Shown here: positions 42,618 through 51,323 of the stretch, one piece after another
Numbering within the stretch: the first letter of the stretch is position 1
Layout: every line of letters starts with the position of its first letter
Assembly (NCBI GenBank): GCA_963827065.1
Contig: CAWGZM010000003.1
Coordinates: 124,001 to 188,000 of the forward strand
DNA: 64,000 nucleotides
Source of the DNA: JACVRW01 sp963827065
Lineage (GTDB): Bacteria > Actinomycetota > Thermoleophilia > Solirubrobacterales > Thermoleophilaceae
Direction: 5' to 3'
Position numbers and translations under genes: made by a program
Notes under the pieces: generated by a model
Told to the model about the DNA's origin: nothing
The model's database searches: none
The model's input: only the letters and a program-made list of their open reading frames with translations

Positions 42618-44181
42618 TCAGCGAACGCGGTACGGGCCCTTGTACTTCAAGGCCTTGCCGCGCTTCTTGCCCTTCTGGCCTTTGCCGAAGCTGGCGGGCA
42701 CGAGCTCGCTCTTCGACTCGGCCAGCGTCCACGTCGCGTGAGCGGCGGCGTCGGACATCTGGTCCAGCGCCATGTGGCTCAGGTTGAAGAACGTGTCGCA
42801 GGCCTGGTGGTAACACGGGTCGAAGGCGAGCCCGGCGACACCGCCGAACACTGCCTCCTGCGCCTCGGTCTTGATGCCCTCGGCTCCCGTGAACAGACCG
42901 CCCGCTGCGATCCCGTTCGTGATGAACGGGCCGTAGTCGGAGCGCCCGTCGAACGCGGTCGGCAGGTGGCCAGGCCCTGGCGATCGAAGTAGCGGTTGAA
43001 GAGCCGCTCGATCTGGCCCGAGCCCGGCGGCGCGCCGCTCGCCGGCGGCGGGAAGGCGTTCGAGGTCACCGTCGTACACGAAGCGCACGAAGTTCGGCGA
43101 GCCGATCATGTCGAAGTTGAGGTTCGCCTCGATCTGATCGGCGCCCTTTCCGGGCTGCTCCGTCGGCAAGCGCCACCTGCTCGGCGACGTACGCCGTCGA
43201 GCCCACGAGTCCCGCCTCCTCGGCGCCCCAGAACGCGAACCGCAGGCGGTTGCGCGGTCGGTCGCCGAGCTTCGCGATCTGCTCGGCGATCTCGAGGATG
43301 CCGGCGGAGCCGGAGCCGTTGTCGTTGATGCCGGGGCCCGCCTCGACCGAGTCGAGGTGCGCACCCACGACGATGGTCCGGTCCTTGTTGCCGCGCGGGC
43401 TGTCGGCGATCACGTTGTACTCGTCGTTCGGAGTCGTCGTGGCGTCGACCACGATGTGCACGGTCGCGCCCGGCGCCCCTGCGAGCGCCTCGCCGATGTC
43501 GTTGCTGATCGTCGCGGCCGGGATGGTGTTGTCGGTCGGCGCGGTCGTGGCGACCGGGCCCTCACGCGTTTCGCCCACGCCATCGTTGAAGATCAGCGCA
43601 GCGGCTGCGCCCGCATTCAGGGCGTTCTCGTACTTCTGCGTGAACGGACAGGTACCGCGCTGGATCAGCGCGATCGCTCCCTCCGGCGGCATGTCGTCGA
43701 AGTCCGCCGGGTCACACCCGCTGATGGACGTGCCGGCGCCATCAACCGGCGGAATCTCGGTGTTGCCGGCCACGAAGATCGGTCCCGTGACGTCGCCCGC
43801 GCCGGAGAACTGCGCGACGATGTACTCGGTGTTCTCGACGTACGTGGCCTCGTTGCCCGCGTCGGTGCGCTGCAAGGTCGACGGACCGTTCAGCGTCCAG
43901 GTCGGGAAGTTGAACGGATCGAGCGTCACCCGGTAACCGGCGCGCCGCAGCCGGTTGGCGACGTACTCGACAGAGGCGTCGTATCCGGGCGTGGTCGCGG
44001 CACGATTGCCGTCGTGGTCGATTGCAATGTCCTGCAGCGCGCGCTCGTGCTCGAGGATGCCATCGACGGTCACTCCCTTACGGAGCTCTCCCGTCTTCAC
44101 CTTGTCGATGGCGGAGGCTGCTGGGGCAGCGATGATTGCGACGCCGAGCGCCGCGACCGCTGCGATGAGGGCCTTCTTCAC
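42618..44181 (-). pseudogene. exported M28 aminopeptidase with PA domain, three frameshifts
   Basis: From GTG 44181 (GGAGGAAGG in front) the frame gives a signal peptide, a protease-associated domain (GAIALIQRGTCPFTQKYENAL) and the first M28 zinc motifs GAHLDSVEAGPGINDNGSGS and FAFWGAEEAGLVGS. It then breaks: near 43150-43175 the frame must shift by +1 to give ANLNFDMIGSPNFVRF, near 43066 again to give TSNAFPPPASGAPPGSGQIE, and near 42962 back to give PTAFDGRSDYGPF, HQACDTFFNLSHMALDQMSD and the end at 42618. All zinc ligands exist across the three frames. The pieces are still well conserved, so this is either a very young pseudogene or several base-calling errors within about 200 bases. Confidence 0.75.
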
Positions 44182-44314
44182 CCTTCCTCCTTTGATTGAC
44201 ACGCCCGCCGGGCTTTGTGGCCCGGGCGGGCCAGGTTCGTCGCGCAGCGAGGGTCTCCCGTACGCAACGGCCCGAGCGGTACCCGAGGGCGCCGAAGTCC
44301 AAACGGTGGCCCGT

Positions 44315-44320
44315 TATCGT
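44315..44320 (+). promoter_or_regulatory. probable leaderless -10 box (TATCGT) of the PPOX gene
   Basis: TATCGT fits TANNNT and ends six bases before the ATG at 44327; there is no ribosome binding site. No convincing -35. Confidence 0.5.
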
Positions 44321-44326
44321 GGGCAC

Positions 44327-44962
44327 ATGGCAAGCGGCCCCTTCGGAGTGCTGGTGGAGACGGAGGCGGAGCTGCGCGCGGTCGTGCCCCCGCCGGCCGC
44401 TGACTCGCCTCCCGTGCGCAAGCAGATCGACCATCTCGACGAGCACTGCCGCGACTTCATCGCCCGCTCGCCCTTCTTCCTGCTCGCGACGGCGAACGCG
44501 GCAGGAGACTGCGACGCCTCGCCGCGCGGAGGCCCGCCGGGCTTCGTGACGATCCTCGACGAGCGCCGCCTGGTCGTCCCGGAGTACCCGGGCAACCGCC
44601 GCGCCGACTCGCATCGCAACCTTCTCGAAAACCCGCGTGCGGCGATGCTCTTCGCGATTCCCGGGCTGCGCGAGACGCTGCGCGTGGCGGGGCGGGCCTG
44701 CATCACGCGAGACGAGGCGCTGCTGGACGATCTCGGCGTGAACGGACGCACGCCGAAGCTCGGCATCGGGCTCGAGGTCGAGGAGGCGTTCATCCACTGC
44801 GCCAAGGCGTTCATCCGCTCGAGCCTGTGGCAGCCGGAGACCTGGCCGCAGGAGCTGCCCTCGGCATCGGCGATCCTGCGGGACCACATCGACGCGCCGG
44901 ATGTGACGACCGAGGACGTGGCCGCGCGGCTCGAAGAGGGCTACGCGAAGACGCTCTACTGA
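44327..44962 (+). CDS. pyridoxamine 5'-phosphate oxidase-family FMN-binding protein
   Basis: A 211-residue split-barrel flavoprotein of the kind annotated as MSMEG_1061/DR_2398 type. Features: FIARSPFFLLATANAAGDCDASPRGGPPGFV near residues 45-75 (FMN phosphate and ring contacts), RLVVPEYPGNRRADSHRNLLENPRAAMLFAIPG and VEEAFIHCAKAFIRSSLW. The family reduces or binds small molecules with FMN or F420; the substrate is unknown. The ATG follows a TANNNT box by six bases, which decides this start over the longer open frame. No operon partner. Confidence 0.83.
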   Translation: MASGPFGVLVETEAELRAVVPPPAADSPPVRKQIDHLDEHCRDFIARSPFFLLATANAAGDCDASPRGGPPGFVTILDERRLVVPEYPGNRRADSHRNLLENPRAAMLFAIPGLRETLRVAGRACITRDEALLDDLGVNGRTPKLGIGLEVEEAFIHCAKAFIRSSLWQPETWPQELPSASAILRDHIDAPDVTTEDVAARLEEGYAKTLY

Positions 44963-45004
44963 GGGCCGGAGAGGGGCCGAGCGCCTCGTTACGCTCCGGG
45001 CAGG

Positions 45005-46237
45005 GTGATCAGTCCCGAACAGCTCGCCTCCGCGCTCGACCGCCTGGACCCTCGGGACCGCGAGCTGCTGTCGCTCTCGCTGCGAAGGCGTGTGCCCGAC
45101 GATGACCTCGCGCGCATGTATGACATCGATGCCGGCGAGGTCGCGCGCCGCCGCGCCGGAGCGATCGACCGGCTGTCCGGCCAGCTCGGGATCCAGCGCG
45201 GGGAGGACCTGGGCGCCGTCCTCAAGGCGCTGCTCGAGGACGAGATCTGGAGCGCCACCGGCGCGCCGGGCAGCGAGTTCGTCGCAGGCGAACCGGAGGC
45301 CGCGCCGAAGCCGCCGGTGGTGCCCGTCCCCACTGAGCCGGTGCTCGAGCGGCTCGCCGCGCGCGAGGGCATGGAGCCCCCCGTCAGCCCGCCCCCGGAG
45401 CCGGAGCCGGATAGCCCGGACGAGCCCGAGCCGCGCCGCTTCCCGCACCTCGCCTTTGCCCTCTTCGGCATCGGGCTGGCTGCGCTGCTGGGAGCGCTCG
45501 CGCTCGTCGGCATCACCGAGCTCGGCAACGACGACGGCCAGGCCGCTGTCGACCGCGCCGGCGGCGACGACGGCACCCGTCACTTCGTCCCCGAGCAGAG
45601 CGGACCGGCCGCCGCTCCCTTCCCGTCCGAGCCGCAGGAGGTCGCCTGCTACACGACCGCGTACGTGCGCCGCCCCGCGACCCTCCGCCGGCGGCCGGCC
45701 GGCAGACGGCTGCTGCAGGTGGCGGCGCGAACCGAATGGAAGTCGCCGCGCGTGTTCGGGGTGGTGCGGCGCGAGGGCGATTGGCTTGCCGTGCAGGCGC
45801 CCGAGCTCCCGAACGGCAGGGTCGGCTGGCTGCGGACGCGCGAAGCGCGGCTCGACTGCACCACCTGGTCACTGCACGCCGACCTCTCCAAGCGCAAGCT
45901 GTTCGTGCGCCGCGAGGGCCACACCGTGCGGGTGCTGCCGGTGGCGATCGGGCGGCCCACGAACCCGACCCCGGAGGGACGCTTCTCCGTCACCGACAAG
46001 CTCCGCGTGACCGATCCCGGTTCCCCGTACGGGTGCTGCGTGCTCGCGCTCACCGGTCACCAGACCAACCTGCCGCCCGACTGGCCGGGCGGGGACCGGC
46101 TCGCGATCCACGCGACCCAGGACCTCACGAGCATCGGCCAGGCGGCCAGCCTCGGCTGCCTTCGCTCGCACGCGGCCCGGGTCCGCTGGCTGATCGAGAC
46201 GATCCCGCTCGGGGCGCCCGTCTTCATACGCTCCTGA
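45005..46237 (+). CDS. membrane L,D-transpeptidase with a sigma-factor-like cytoplasmic domain
   Basis: A 410-residue single-pass protein. Residues 1-62 (LDRLDPRDRELLSLSLRRRV, DDLARMYDIDAGEVARRRAGAIDRL) look like a sigma region 4 helix-turn-helix. A proline/glutamate-rich linker leads to a membrane helix at 148-171. Outside are an SH3-like stretch (CYTTAYVRRPATLRRRP, DWLAVQAPELPNGRVGWL) and a YkuD transpeptidase domain with AIHAT (H369) and SLGCLR (C385 nucleophile), which should make 3-3 cross-links in peptidoglycan. A DNA-binding-like head on a cell-wall enzyme is unusual. GTG start at 45005. The ECF sigma gene follows after 31 bases. Confidence 0.85.
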   Translation: MISPEQLASALDRLDPRDRELLSLSLRRRVPDDDLARMYDIDAGEVARRRAGAIDRLSGQLGIQRGEDLGAVLKALLEDEIWSATGAPGSEFVAGEPEAAPKPPVVPVPTEPVLERLAAREGMEPPVSPPPEPEPDSPDEPEPRRFPHLAFALFGIGLAALLGALALVGITELGNDDGQAAVDRAGGDDGTRHFVPEQSGPAAAPFPSEPQEVACYTTAYVRRPATLRRRPAGRRLLQVAARTEWKSPRVFGVVRREGDWLAVQAPELPNGRVGWLRTREARLDCTTWSLHADLSKRKLFVRREGHTVRVLPVAIGRPTNPTPEGRFSVTDKLRVTDPGSPYGCCVLALTGHQTNLPPDWPGGDRLAIHATQDLTSIGQAASLGCLRSHAARVRWLIETIPLGAPVFIRS

Positions 46238-46268
46238 ATCTCACGACGGGACCGCCCGTGACGTTCAA

Positions 46269-46742
46269 GTGAGTGTGAAGCTGCCGCCGTTCCAGGCGGT
46301 GCTCGACGAGCACCGCGTCGACGTCTACCGCTTCCTCGTGGCGACCGCCGGTCCCACGGACGCCGACGACGTCTTCCAGGAAACCTGGATCGCCGCCCTG
46401 CGCGCGTACCCACGCCTGCGCCGGGCCGACAATCTGCGCGCCTGGCTGCTCAGGATCGCTCACAACAAGGCGATCGATGCGCACCGGGCGCGTGGGCGGC
46501 GCGCGTTTCCGATGGCCGAGCCGCCCGAGCAGCCGGTCGCCGCGCCGGTGGCGGACGGGCGTCCGGAGCTCTGGGAGCACGTCCGCGAGCTGCCCTCGAA
46601 GCAGCGCACCGCCGTGTTCTGCCGAGCCGTGCTCGGAATGTCGTATGCGGAGCTCGCGGCGCTGCTCGACTCCTCCGAGGAGGCGGCGCGGCGCAACGTG
46701 CACGAAGGCCTGAAGAGATTGAGACGGGAGCTGAGCGAATGA
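46269..46742 (+). CDS. ECF-family RNA polymerase sigma factor
   Basis: A 157-residue sigma factor with region 2 (TDADDVFQETWIAALRAYPRLRRADNLRAWLLRIAHNKAIDAHRAR) and region 4 (LPSKQRTAVFCRAVLGMSYAELAALLDSSEEAARRNVHEGLKRLRREL). No anti-sigma gene follows; instead its TGA overlaps the ATG of ogt. The upstream gene is a membrane transpeptidase with a sigma-like head, the only candidate membrane partner nearby. GTG start at 46269, with a GTG two codons later as an alternative. Confidence 0.87.
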   Translation: MSVKLPPFQAVLDEHRVDVYRFLVATAGPTDADDVFQETWIAALRAYPRLRRADNLRAWLLRIAHNKAIDAHRARGRRAFPMAEPPEQPVAAPVADGRPELWEHVRELPSKQRTAVFCRAVLGMSYAELAALLDSSEEAARRNVHEGLKRLRRELSE

Positions 46743-47338
46743 GCGAGATCGAGACCATCCTGCGCCGCGCGGCCGAGCAACTGCCGGCCGCCGCCCCCGA
46801 CCTCGGCGAGCGGGCCGAGACGGAGGGGCTCCTCGACGTGGCCTATACGTGGGTCGACTCCCCGCTCGGCCCGCTCGTCGTGGCCGCCACCCCGCGCGGG
46901 CTCGTGCGGGTCGCGTACACGGATCGCAGCTCACCCGACGACGTGCTCGCTGAGCTGGCCAGGCGCGTCTCGCCGCGCGTGCTCGAGGCGCCGGCCCGGC
47001 TCGACGGGGTGCGGCGGGAGCTGGACGAGTACTTCGCCGGCGGCCGCCGGGAGTTCGAGACGCCGGTCGATTGGTCGCAGCTCGCTGGCTTCACTCGGAA
47101 GATCCTGCGAGCGACGGCGCGCATCCGCTTCGGCGACACGAGCACCTACGCCGGCGTGGCCACGAAGGCGGGCAGCCCGCGCGCCGTGCGCGCGGCCGGC
47201 AACGCGCTCGGGGCGAACCCGGTTCCGGTCGTGGTCCCCTGCCACCGCGTGCTCCGCACCGGCGGAGCGCTCGGGGGCTACGCGGGCGGCAGTGAGCGCA
47301 AGGAGTTTCTCCTTCGCCTCGAGGGCGTCTTGACTTGA
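46739..47338 (+). CDS. ogt: methylated-DNA--protein-cysteine methyltransferase
   Basis: A 199-residue suicide DNA-repair protein that removes alkyl groups from O6-alkylguanine. The active site is VPCHR with C168, followed by RTGGALGGYAGG; IRFGDTSTYAGVATKAGSPRAVRAAGNALGANP is the DNA-binding helix region. The first 30 residues (MSEIETILRRAAEQLPAAAPD) are an extra helix not needed for the fold and look like the beginning of an anti-sigma protein. The ATG overlaps the sigma factor stop by 4 bases, so regulator and repair enzyme are co-translated. Confidence 0.9.
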   Translation: MSEIETILRRAAEQLPAAAPDLGERAETEGLLDVAYTWVDSPLGPLVVAATPRGLVRVAYTDRSSPDDVLAELARRVSPRVLEAPARLDGVRRELDEYFAGGRREFETPVDWSQLAGFTRKILRATARIRFGDTSTYAGVATKAGSPRAVRAAGNALGANPVPVVVPCHRVLRTGGALGGYAGGSERKEFLLRLEGVLT

Positions 47339-47360
47339 AGCGGGCTTGAATCGCTAGCTT
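47330..47360 (+). promoter_or_regulatory. leaderless promoter of the DHA2 exporter
   Basis: TTGACT at 47330-47335 and TAGCTT at 47355-47360 are 19 bases apart, and TAGCTT ends seven bases before the ATG at 47368. It overlaps the end of ogt, so the exporter is probably transcribed separately. Confidence 0.5.
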
Positions 47361-47367
47361 GGCGCAC

Positions 47368-48840
47368 ATGACGGCTACCGAGACCGCCACTCAACCGACG
47401 CCAGGAGGAACGACTCTCGAGGGGCGCAAGCGATGGCTCGCGCTCTACGTGCTCTGCTTCGGCGACCTCCTGATCGTCCTCGACTCGACGATCGTGAACG
47501 TCGCCCTTCCCTCGATTCAGGCCGACCTCGGCTTCTCCGAGGCGTCTCTGGCCTGGGTGGTCAACGCCTACCTGCTCACCTTCGGCGGCTTCCTGCTGCT
47601 CGGCGGACGCCTGAGCGACCTGTTCGGGCGGCGGCGCTTGTTCCTCATGGGGCTCGCGTTGTTCACGGTCACGTCGCTCGCGTGCGGGCTGGCGGCCTCG
47701 CAGGAGTCCCTCGTCGTGGCTAGGGCGCTGCAGGGCTTCGGCGGCGCGATCGTGTCGGTGGTCGCGCTCTCGCTGATCATGACGATCTTCACCGAGCCGG
47801 CCGAGCGCGCCAAGGCGATGGGGATCTTCGGCTTCGTGCTCTCCGGGGGAGGCACCGCCGGGGTGCTGCTCGGCGGCGTGCTCACGGACCTGTTCGCGTG
47901 GAACTGGATCTTTCTGGTCAACCTCCCGATCGGGATCGCTGTCTTCCTGTTCTCGCTTTCACTCCTCCCCGACGACAAGGGCGACGCGAGCGACCGCCGG
48001 CTCGACATCGCGGGCGCCGTTACGGTGACCGCCGCCGTGATGCTGGGGACGTACGCGGTGATCAACGGCAACGACAACGGCTGGACGTCCGGCGTGACGC
48101 TCGGCCTCCTGGCCGGCGCCGTCGCCCTGCTGGCCGCCTTCTTCACGATCGAGGCGCGGGTCAACTCACCGCTGATGCCGCTCGGCATCTTGCGCCTGCA
48201 CAACATCCGCGTGGCGAACGTCGTGGGCGCGCTGATGGCGGCAGCGATGTTCGGCTGGTTCTTCCTGGCCGCGCTCTACCTGCAGCTGGTGCTGGACTAC
48301 AGCCCGCTCGAGGTCGGGCTCGCCTTCCTGCCGACGACGCTCGTCATGGGCTTCGAGTCGATCGCACTGTCTGACCGGCTCGTCATGCGCTTCGGCATCA
48401 AGCCGCCGCTCGTCATAGGGCTGACCTTCTTCTCGATCGGGCTGCTGTGGTTCACCCAGGCGCCCGTCGACGGGGACTTCGTCGCGGACGTGCTGCCGGG
48501 GATGATCCTCATGGGCATCGGCGGGGGCATCACCTTCAACCCGCTCCTGCTCGCCGCCATGGGCGACGTCCAGCCCTCCGAGGCGGGGCTGGCGTCGGGC
48601 ATCGTAAACACCGCCTTCATGCTGGGCGGCGCGCTCGGGCTCGCCGTGCTCGTGGCCGTCGCCGACTCACGCACGGACAGCCTGCGCAGCGGCGGCGACG
48701 GGCCGCTCGAGGCACTCACGGGTGGATATCACGCGGCGTTCTTCGTGGCCGCCGGCTTCGCTGCCCTCGGCGCGTTACTCGGCCTGCTGCTGCGTCCGGT
48801 CACGCCGCCGGGGGGTGAGCCGGAGCAGGCGCCGGCCTAG
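47368..48840 (+). CDS. DHA2-family (14-helix) MFS multidrug exporter
   Basis: A 490-residue EmrB/QacA-type drug:proton antiporter. VLDSTIVNVALPSIQADLG near residue 40 and GGRLSDLFGRRRLF near 82 are the family motifs, and 14 hydrophobic segments are visible. Compared with the exporter at 5877-7634 it lacks the long polar C-terminal tail. The ATG at 47368 is favoured over a TTG at 47359 because a TANNNT box ends seven bases before it. Its TAG stop shares a CTAG with the convergent DsbA-like gene. Substrate unknown. Confidence 0.88.
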   Translation: MTATETATQPTPGGTTLEGRKRWLALYVLCFGDLLIVLDSTIVNVALPSIQADLGFSEASLAWVVNAYLLTFGGFLLLGGRLSDLFGRRRLFLMGLALFTVTSLACGLAASQESLVVARALQGFGGAIVSVVALSLIMTIFTEPAERAKAMGIFGFVLSGGGTAGVLLGGVLTDLFAWNWIFLVNLPIGIAVFLFSLSLLPDDKGDASDRRLDIAGAVTVTAAVMLGTYAVINGNDNGWTSGVTLGLLAGAVALLAAFFTIEARVNSPLMPLGILRLHNIRVANVVGALMAAAMFGWFFLAALYLQLVLDYSPLEVGLAFLPTTLVMGFESIALSDRLVMRFGIKPPLVIGLTFFSIGLLWFTQAPVDGDFVADVLPGMILMGIGGGITFNPLLLAAMGDVQPSEAGLASGIVNTAFMLGGALGLAVLVAVADSRTDSLRSGGDGPLEALTGGYHAAFFVAAGFAALGALLGLLLRPVTPPGGEPEQAPA

Positions 48841-49567
48841 GCGCGGGAGCCGTTCAGGCTCCAGAAGCCGTCGAAGCCGACGTGCTCCTCGTCGGCCACG
48901 CGGCCGAGCTGTTCGCGCGCCTCCTCGAGCGTGACGTCACAGAGCACCGCGACCTCCTTGCTCGCGAGCGGCGTACCGGACCAGTCCAGCGCCTCCTCGA
49001 CCGAGCCGGGCGGGTCGCGCCGCTCCACGCCGGGCACGAGGTTCGCGGTGATGACGTCGTAGACCCCGAACGGCTGGAAGCCCGGCACGGCGATGCGGAC
49101 GCCGTCCGCGGCCCGGACGATCTCGTAGGAGGGGCAGGTGTAGCGCCTGCCGCCCGACCAGTTGGCGAGCTTGTGGTCGAGGATGCGGGCGGCGGGCATC
49201 GGGCGCCGCGCCAGCGCGAGGTCCTCGCGCAGCTCTGTCTCCGTCTCGGGCTCTGCCATCAGCGCGCGAGCTCGGACGGATCGATGCCCGCGTCGGTGGC
49301 GGCGGCATCGGTCGTCGCCGGCTCGTCGAGCAGCTCGCCCGAGAAGTGACGCACCCGCAGCCGGCGCAGCAGCAGGCGCATCCTGTCGGGGGCATGCCGC
49401 CGCGCCGCGACGATCGCCCGGCAGGCGGGCAGCGTGGCCGCCATGCGCGGGCGCTCGCGCGTGTCGATCGGCATGCCGTGCTCGTGCGAGATGCGCCGGA
49501 ACGGCTCGGCGCTGTAGGCCCAGGGACAACCCGGGTCGGTGAACTCGGTGATCAGTACGTCGGGCAA
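48837..49567 (-). pseudogene. DsbA-family thioredoxin-like protein, frameshifted and internally deleted
   Basis: From a TTG at 49567 the frame reads LPDVLITEFTDPGCPWAYSAEPFRR, then jumps directly to ISHEHGMPIDTRERPR; relatives known to me carry about 40 residues between these points. The frame stops at 49259 after DPSELAR; one base later it continues as MAEPETETELREDL, ARILDHKLANWSGGRRYTCP and ends EEHVGFDGFWSLN at 48837. A single missing G after CGCTG would restore reading. The frameshift alone could be a sequence error, but the internal deletion would damage the thioredoxin fold, so I call it a pseudogene. It abuts a tRNA-Ser relic. The stop overlaps the MFS exporter stop in a CTAG. Confidence 0.7.
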
Positions 49568-49575
49568 GGCGGTAA

Positions 49576-49632
49576 CGGAGAGGAGGGATTCGAACCCGCG
49601 ATGGAGGTTTCCCCCCGATACTCGCTTAGCGG
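49576..49632 (-). pseudogene. tRNA-Ser(GCU)-like 3'-half relic
   Basis: On the - strand this stretch has the anticodon region GCTAAGCGAG, a variable arm that can still pair (GGGGG-GAAA-CCTCC), a T-arm with one mismatch (GCGGG-TTCGAAT-CCCTC) and a 3' acceptor end one base short. Upstream of the anticodon there is no acceptor or D-arm. It resembles, but is not identical to, the intact tRNA-Ser at 51324-51412 on the same strand, so it is an old or differently derived copy. Confidence 0.7.
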
Positions 49633-49751
49633 ACGACAACCAGCTCCTCGCCACTTTCAATTTATACCGCACAGAAGGCTCTCATGAGGCCTTGAGACTT
49701 GCCGCATAATCGCCCGCCGCAAGCCAGAACCCACGGAAATGGAGGAGCGAA

Positions 49752-49796
49752 ATGCGCGTGTCTTTCTCGACGTATCCGACGGGAGGGCGGCTATGA
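49752..49796 (+). CDS. 14-residue leader peptide before the flavin monooxygenase
   Basis: The short frame MRVSFSTYPTGGRL has a strong ribosome site (GGAGGAG at 49741-49747, five bases before ATG) and its TGA overlaps the monooxygenase ATG (ATGA). Nothing in the composition suggests classical amino-acid attenuation. It may couple or gate translation of the enzyme. Confidence 0.45.
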   Translation: MRVSFSTYPTGGRL

Positions 49797-51259
49797 CCGA
49801 CCATGCTGTGGTGATCGCAGGAGGAGGTCCGGCGGGGATGATGCTCGCGGCTGAGTTGGCGTTGGCGAAGGTCGACGTCGCGGTCGTGGAGCGGCGTCCC
49901 GATCACGTGCTCGCCGACGCACGGGCCGGGGGTATCCACTCGCGCACGATCGAGGTGCTCGATCAGCGTGGGGTCTCCGATCGGTTCCTCGCTGAGGGGC
50001 AGGCGGTTCAGGCCGCAACGTTCGGCACGACCGTGATGGACATGAGCGACTTCCCGTCGCGGCATCCGTACACGCTCGCGCTCTTCCAGAACAAGATCGA
50101 GCGGATCATGGCCACATGGGTCGCCGAGCTGCCGGTGCGCATCTATTACGGACGTGAGGTGACGGGCTTCGCGCAGGACGACACCGCGGTCGATGTCCGG
50201 CTGTCCGAAGGCGAGCCGCTACGGGCGCGGTATCTCGTCGGGTGCGATGGCGGACGCAGCCTGATCCGCAAGGAAGCCGGCATCGAGTTCCCGGGCTGGG
50301 ATGCGACGAGGAGCAACCTGATCGCCGAGGTCGAGCTGACCGAGGAGCCGCCGCCCGGGGTTCGTCACGACGCCACGGGCGTCCACGGCCTCCACCGGCT
50401 CGAGGACGGGAAGACGGTCCGGGTCGTCACGACCGAGCAGCAGCTCGGGCCCGCCGGCGAGCCCACCCTGCGCGACCTGAGCGAGGCGCTCATCGCCGTG
50501 TTCGGCACCGACTTCGGGGTGCACAACCCCACCTGGATCTCCAGGTTCACCGATATGACTCGGCAGGCCGCGGCCTACCGCGCCGGACGAGTGCTGCTGG
50601 CCGGCGACGCGGCGCACGTGCACTACCCGGCGGGCGGGCAGGGCCTCAGCCTCGGCGTGCAGGATGCGGTGAACCTGGGATGGAAGCTCGCGCAGGTGGT
50701 CGCCGGGACCTCCCCGGAGAGCCTCCTGGACACCTACTTCGACGAGCGTCATCCGGTCACGGCGCGCGCGCTCCGGTACACGATCGCCCAGACCACGCTG
50801 CAGCGCCACGACGACCGCACGAAGGCCCTGGTCGATGTGGTCTCGGAGCTGGCGACCATGGACGAGCCCCGCAAGCAGCTCACCGGGCGCATCTCCGGGC
50901 TGGACATCCATTACGACCTCGGCGAGGGACATCCGCTGCTCGGACGCCGCATGCCCGATCTGGACCTCGTGACCGCCGACGGCCCGCTCCGAGTCTTCAA
51001 GCTGCTGCACGACGCCAAGCCGGTGCTGCTCAACCTCGGTGAGCCCGGCGGATTTGACGTCACTCCGTGGGCTGACCGGGTCCAGCTGATCGACGCGAGC
51101 TACAAAGGGGAGTGGGAGCTCCCAGTACTCGGTGTGGTCAGCGCCCCCACCGCCGTGCTGATCCGCCCAGACGGCTACGTCGCCTGGGTAGGAGACGGCA
51201 CCCACCTTGGGCTTCCTGACGCGCTGGCCACCTGGTTCGGGCCGCCCACTGCGGCGTAG
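49793..51259 (+). CDS. FAD-dependent aromatic monooxygenase (PheA/TfdB, rifampin-monooxygenase-like)
   Basis: A 488-residue class A flavoprotein hydroxylase. VVIAGGGPAGMMLAAELALAKVDVAVVERRP is the FAD fold, GGIHSRTIEVLDQRG is the conserved region after it, YLVGCDGGRSLIRKEAGI the DG motif and VLLAGDAAHVHYPAGGQGLSLGVQDAVNLGWKLA the GD motif. The last 110 residues form the thioredoxin-like C-terminal domain of this group. NADPH-dependent hydroxylation of an aromatic compound, possibly an antibiotic, is expected. ATG 49793 is supported by GGGAGGG. It sits between two tRNA-Ser-derived sequences and seems somewhat less GC-biased than its neighbours, which fits acquisition by transfer (inference). 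Confidence 0.85.
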   Translation: MTDHAVVIAGGGPAGMMLAAELALAKVDVAVVERRPDHVLADARAGGIHSRTIEVLDQRGVSDRFLAEGQAVQAATFGTTVMDMSDFPSRHPYTLALFQNKIERIMATWVAELPVRIYYGREVTGFAQDDTAVDVRLSEGEPLRARYLVGCDGGRSLIRKEAGIEFPGWDATRSNLIAEVELTEEPPPGVRHDATGVHGLHRLEDGKTVRVVTTEQQLGPAGEPTLRDLSEALIAVFGTDFGVHNPTWISRFTDMTRQAAAYRAGRVLLAGDAAHVHYPAGGQGLSLGVQDAVNLGWKLAQVVAGTSPESLLDTYFDERHPVTARALRYTIAQTTLQRHDDRTKALVDVVSELATMDEPRKQLTGRISGLDIHYDLGEGHPLLGRRMPDLDLVTADGPLRVFKLLHDAKPVLLNLGEPGGFDVTPWADRVQLIDASYKGEWELPVLGVVSAPTAVLIRPDGYVAWVGDGTHLGLPDALATWFGPPTAA

Positions 51260-51323
51260 CTCACCGCCTGCAACATCGATCTGCGAGGACTGATGGCACG
51301 CTCCGGGACCATGGGTGCGAAAG

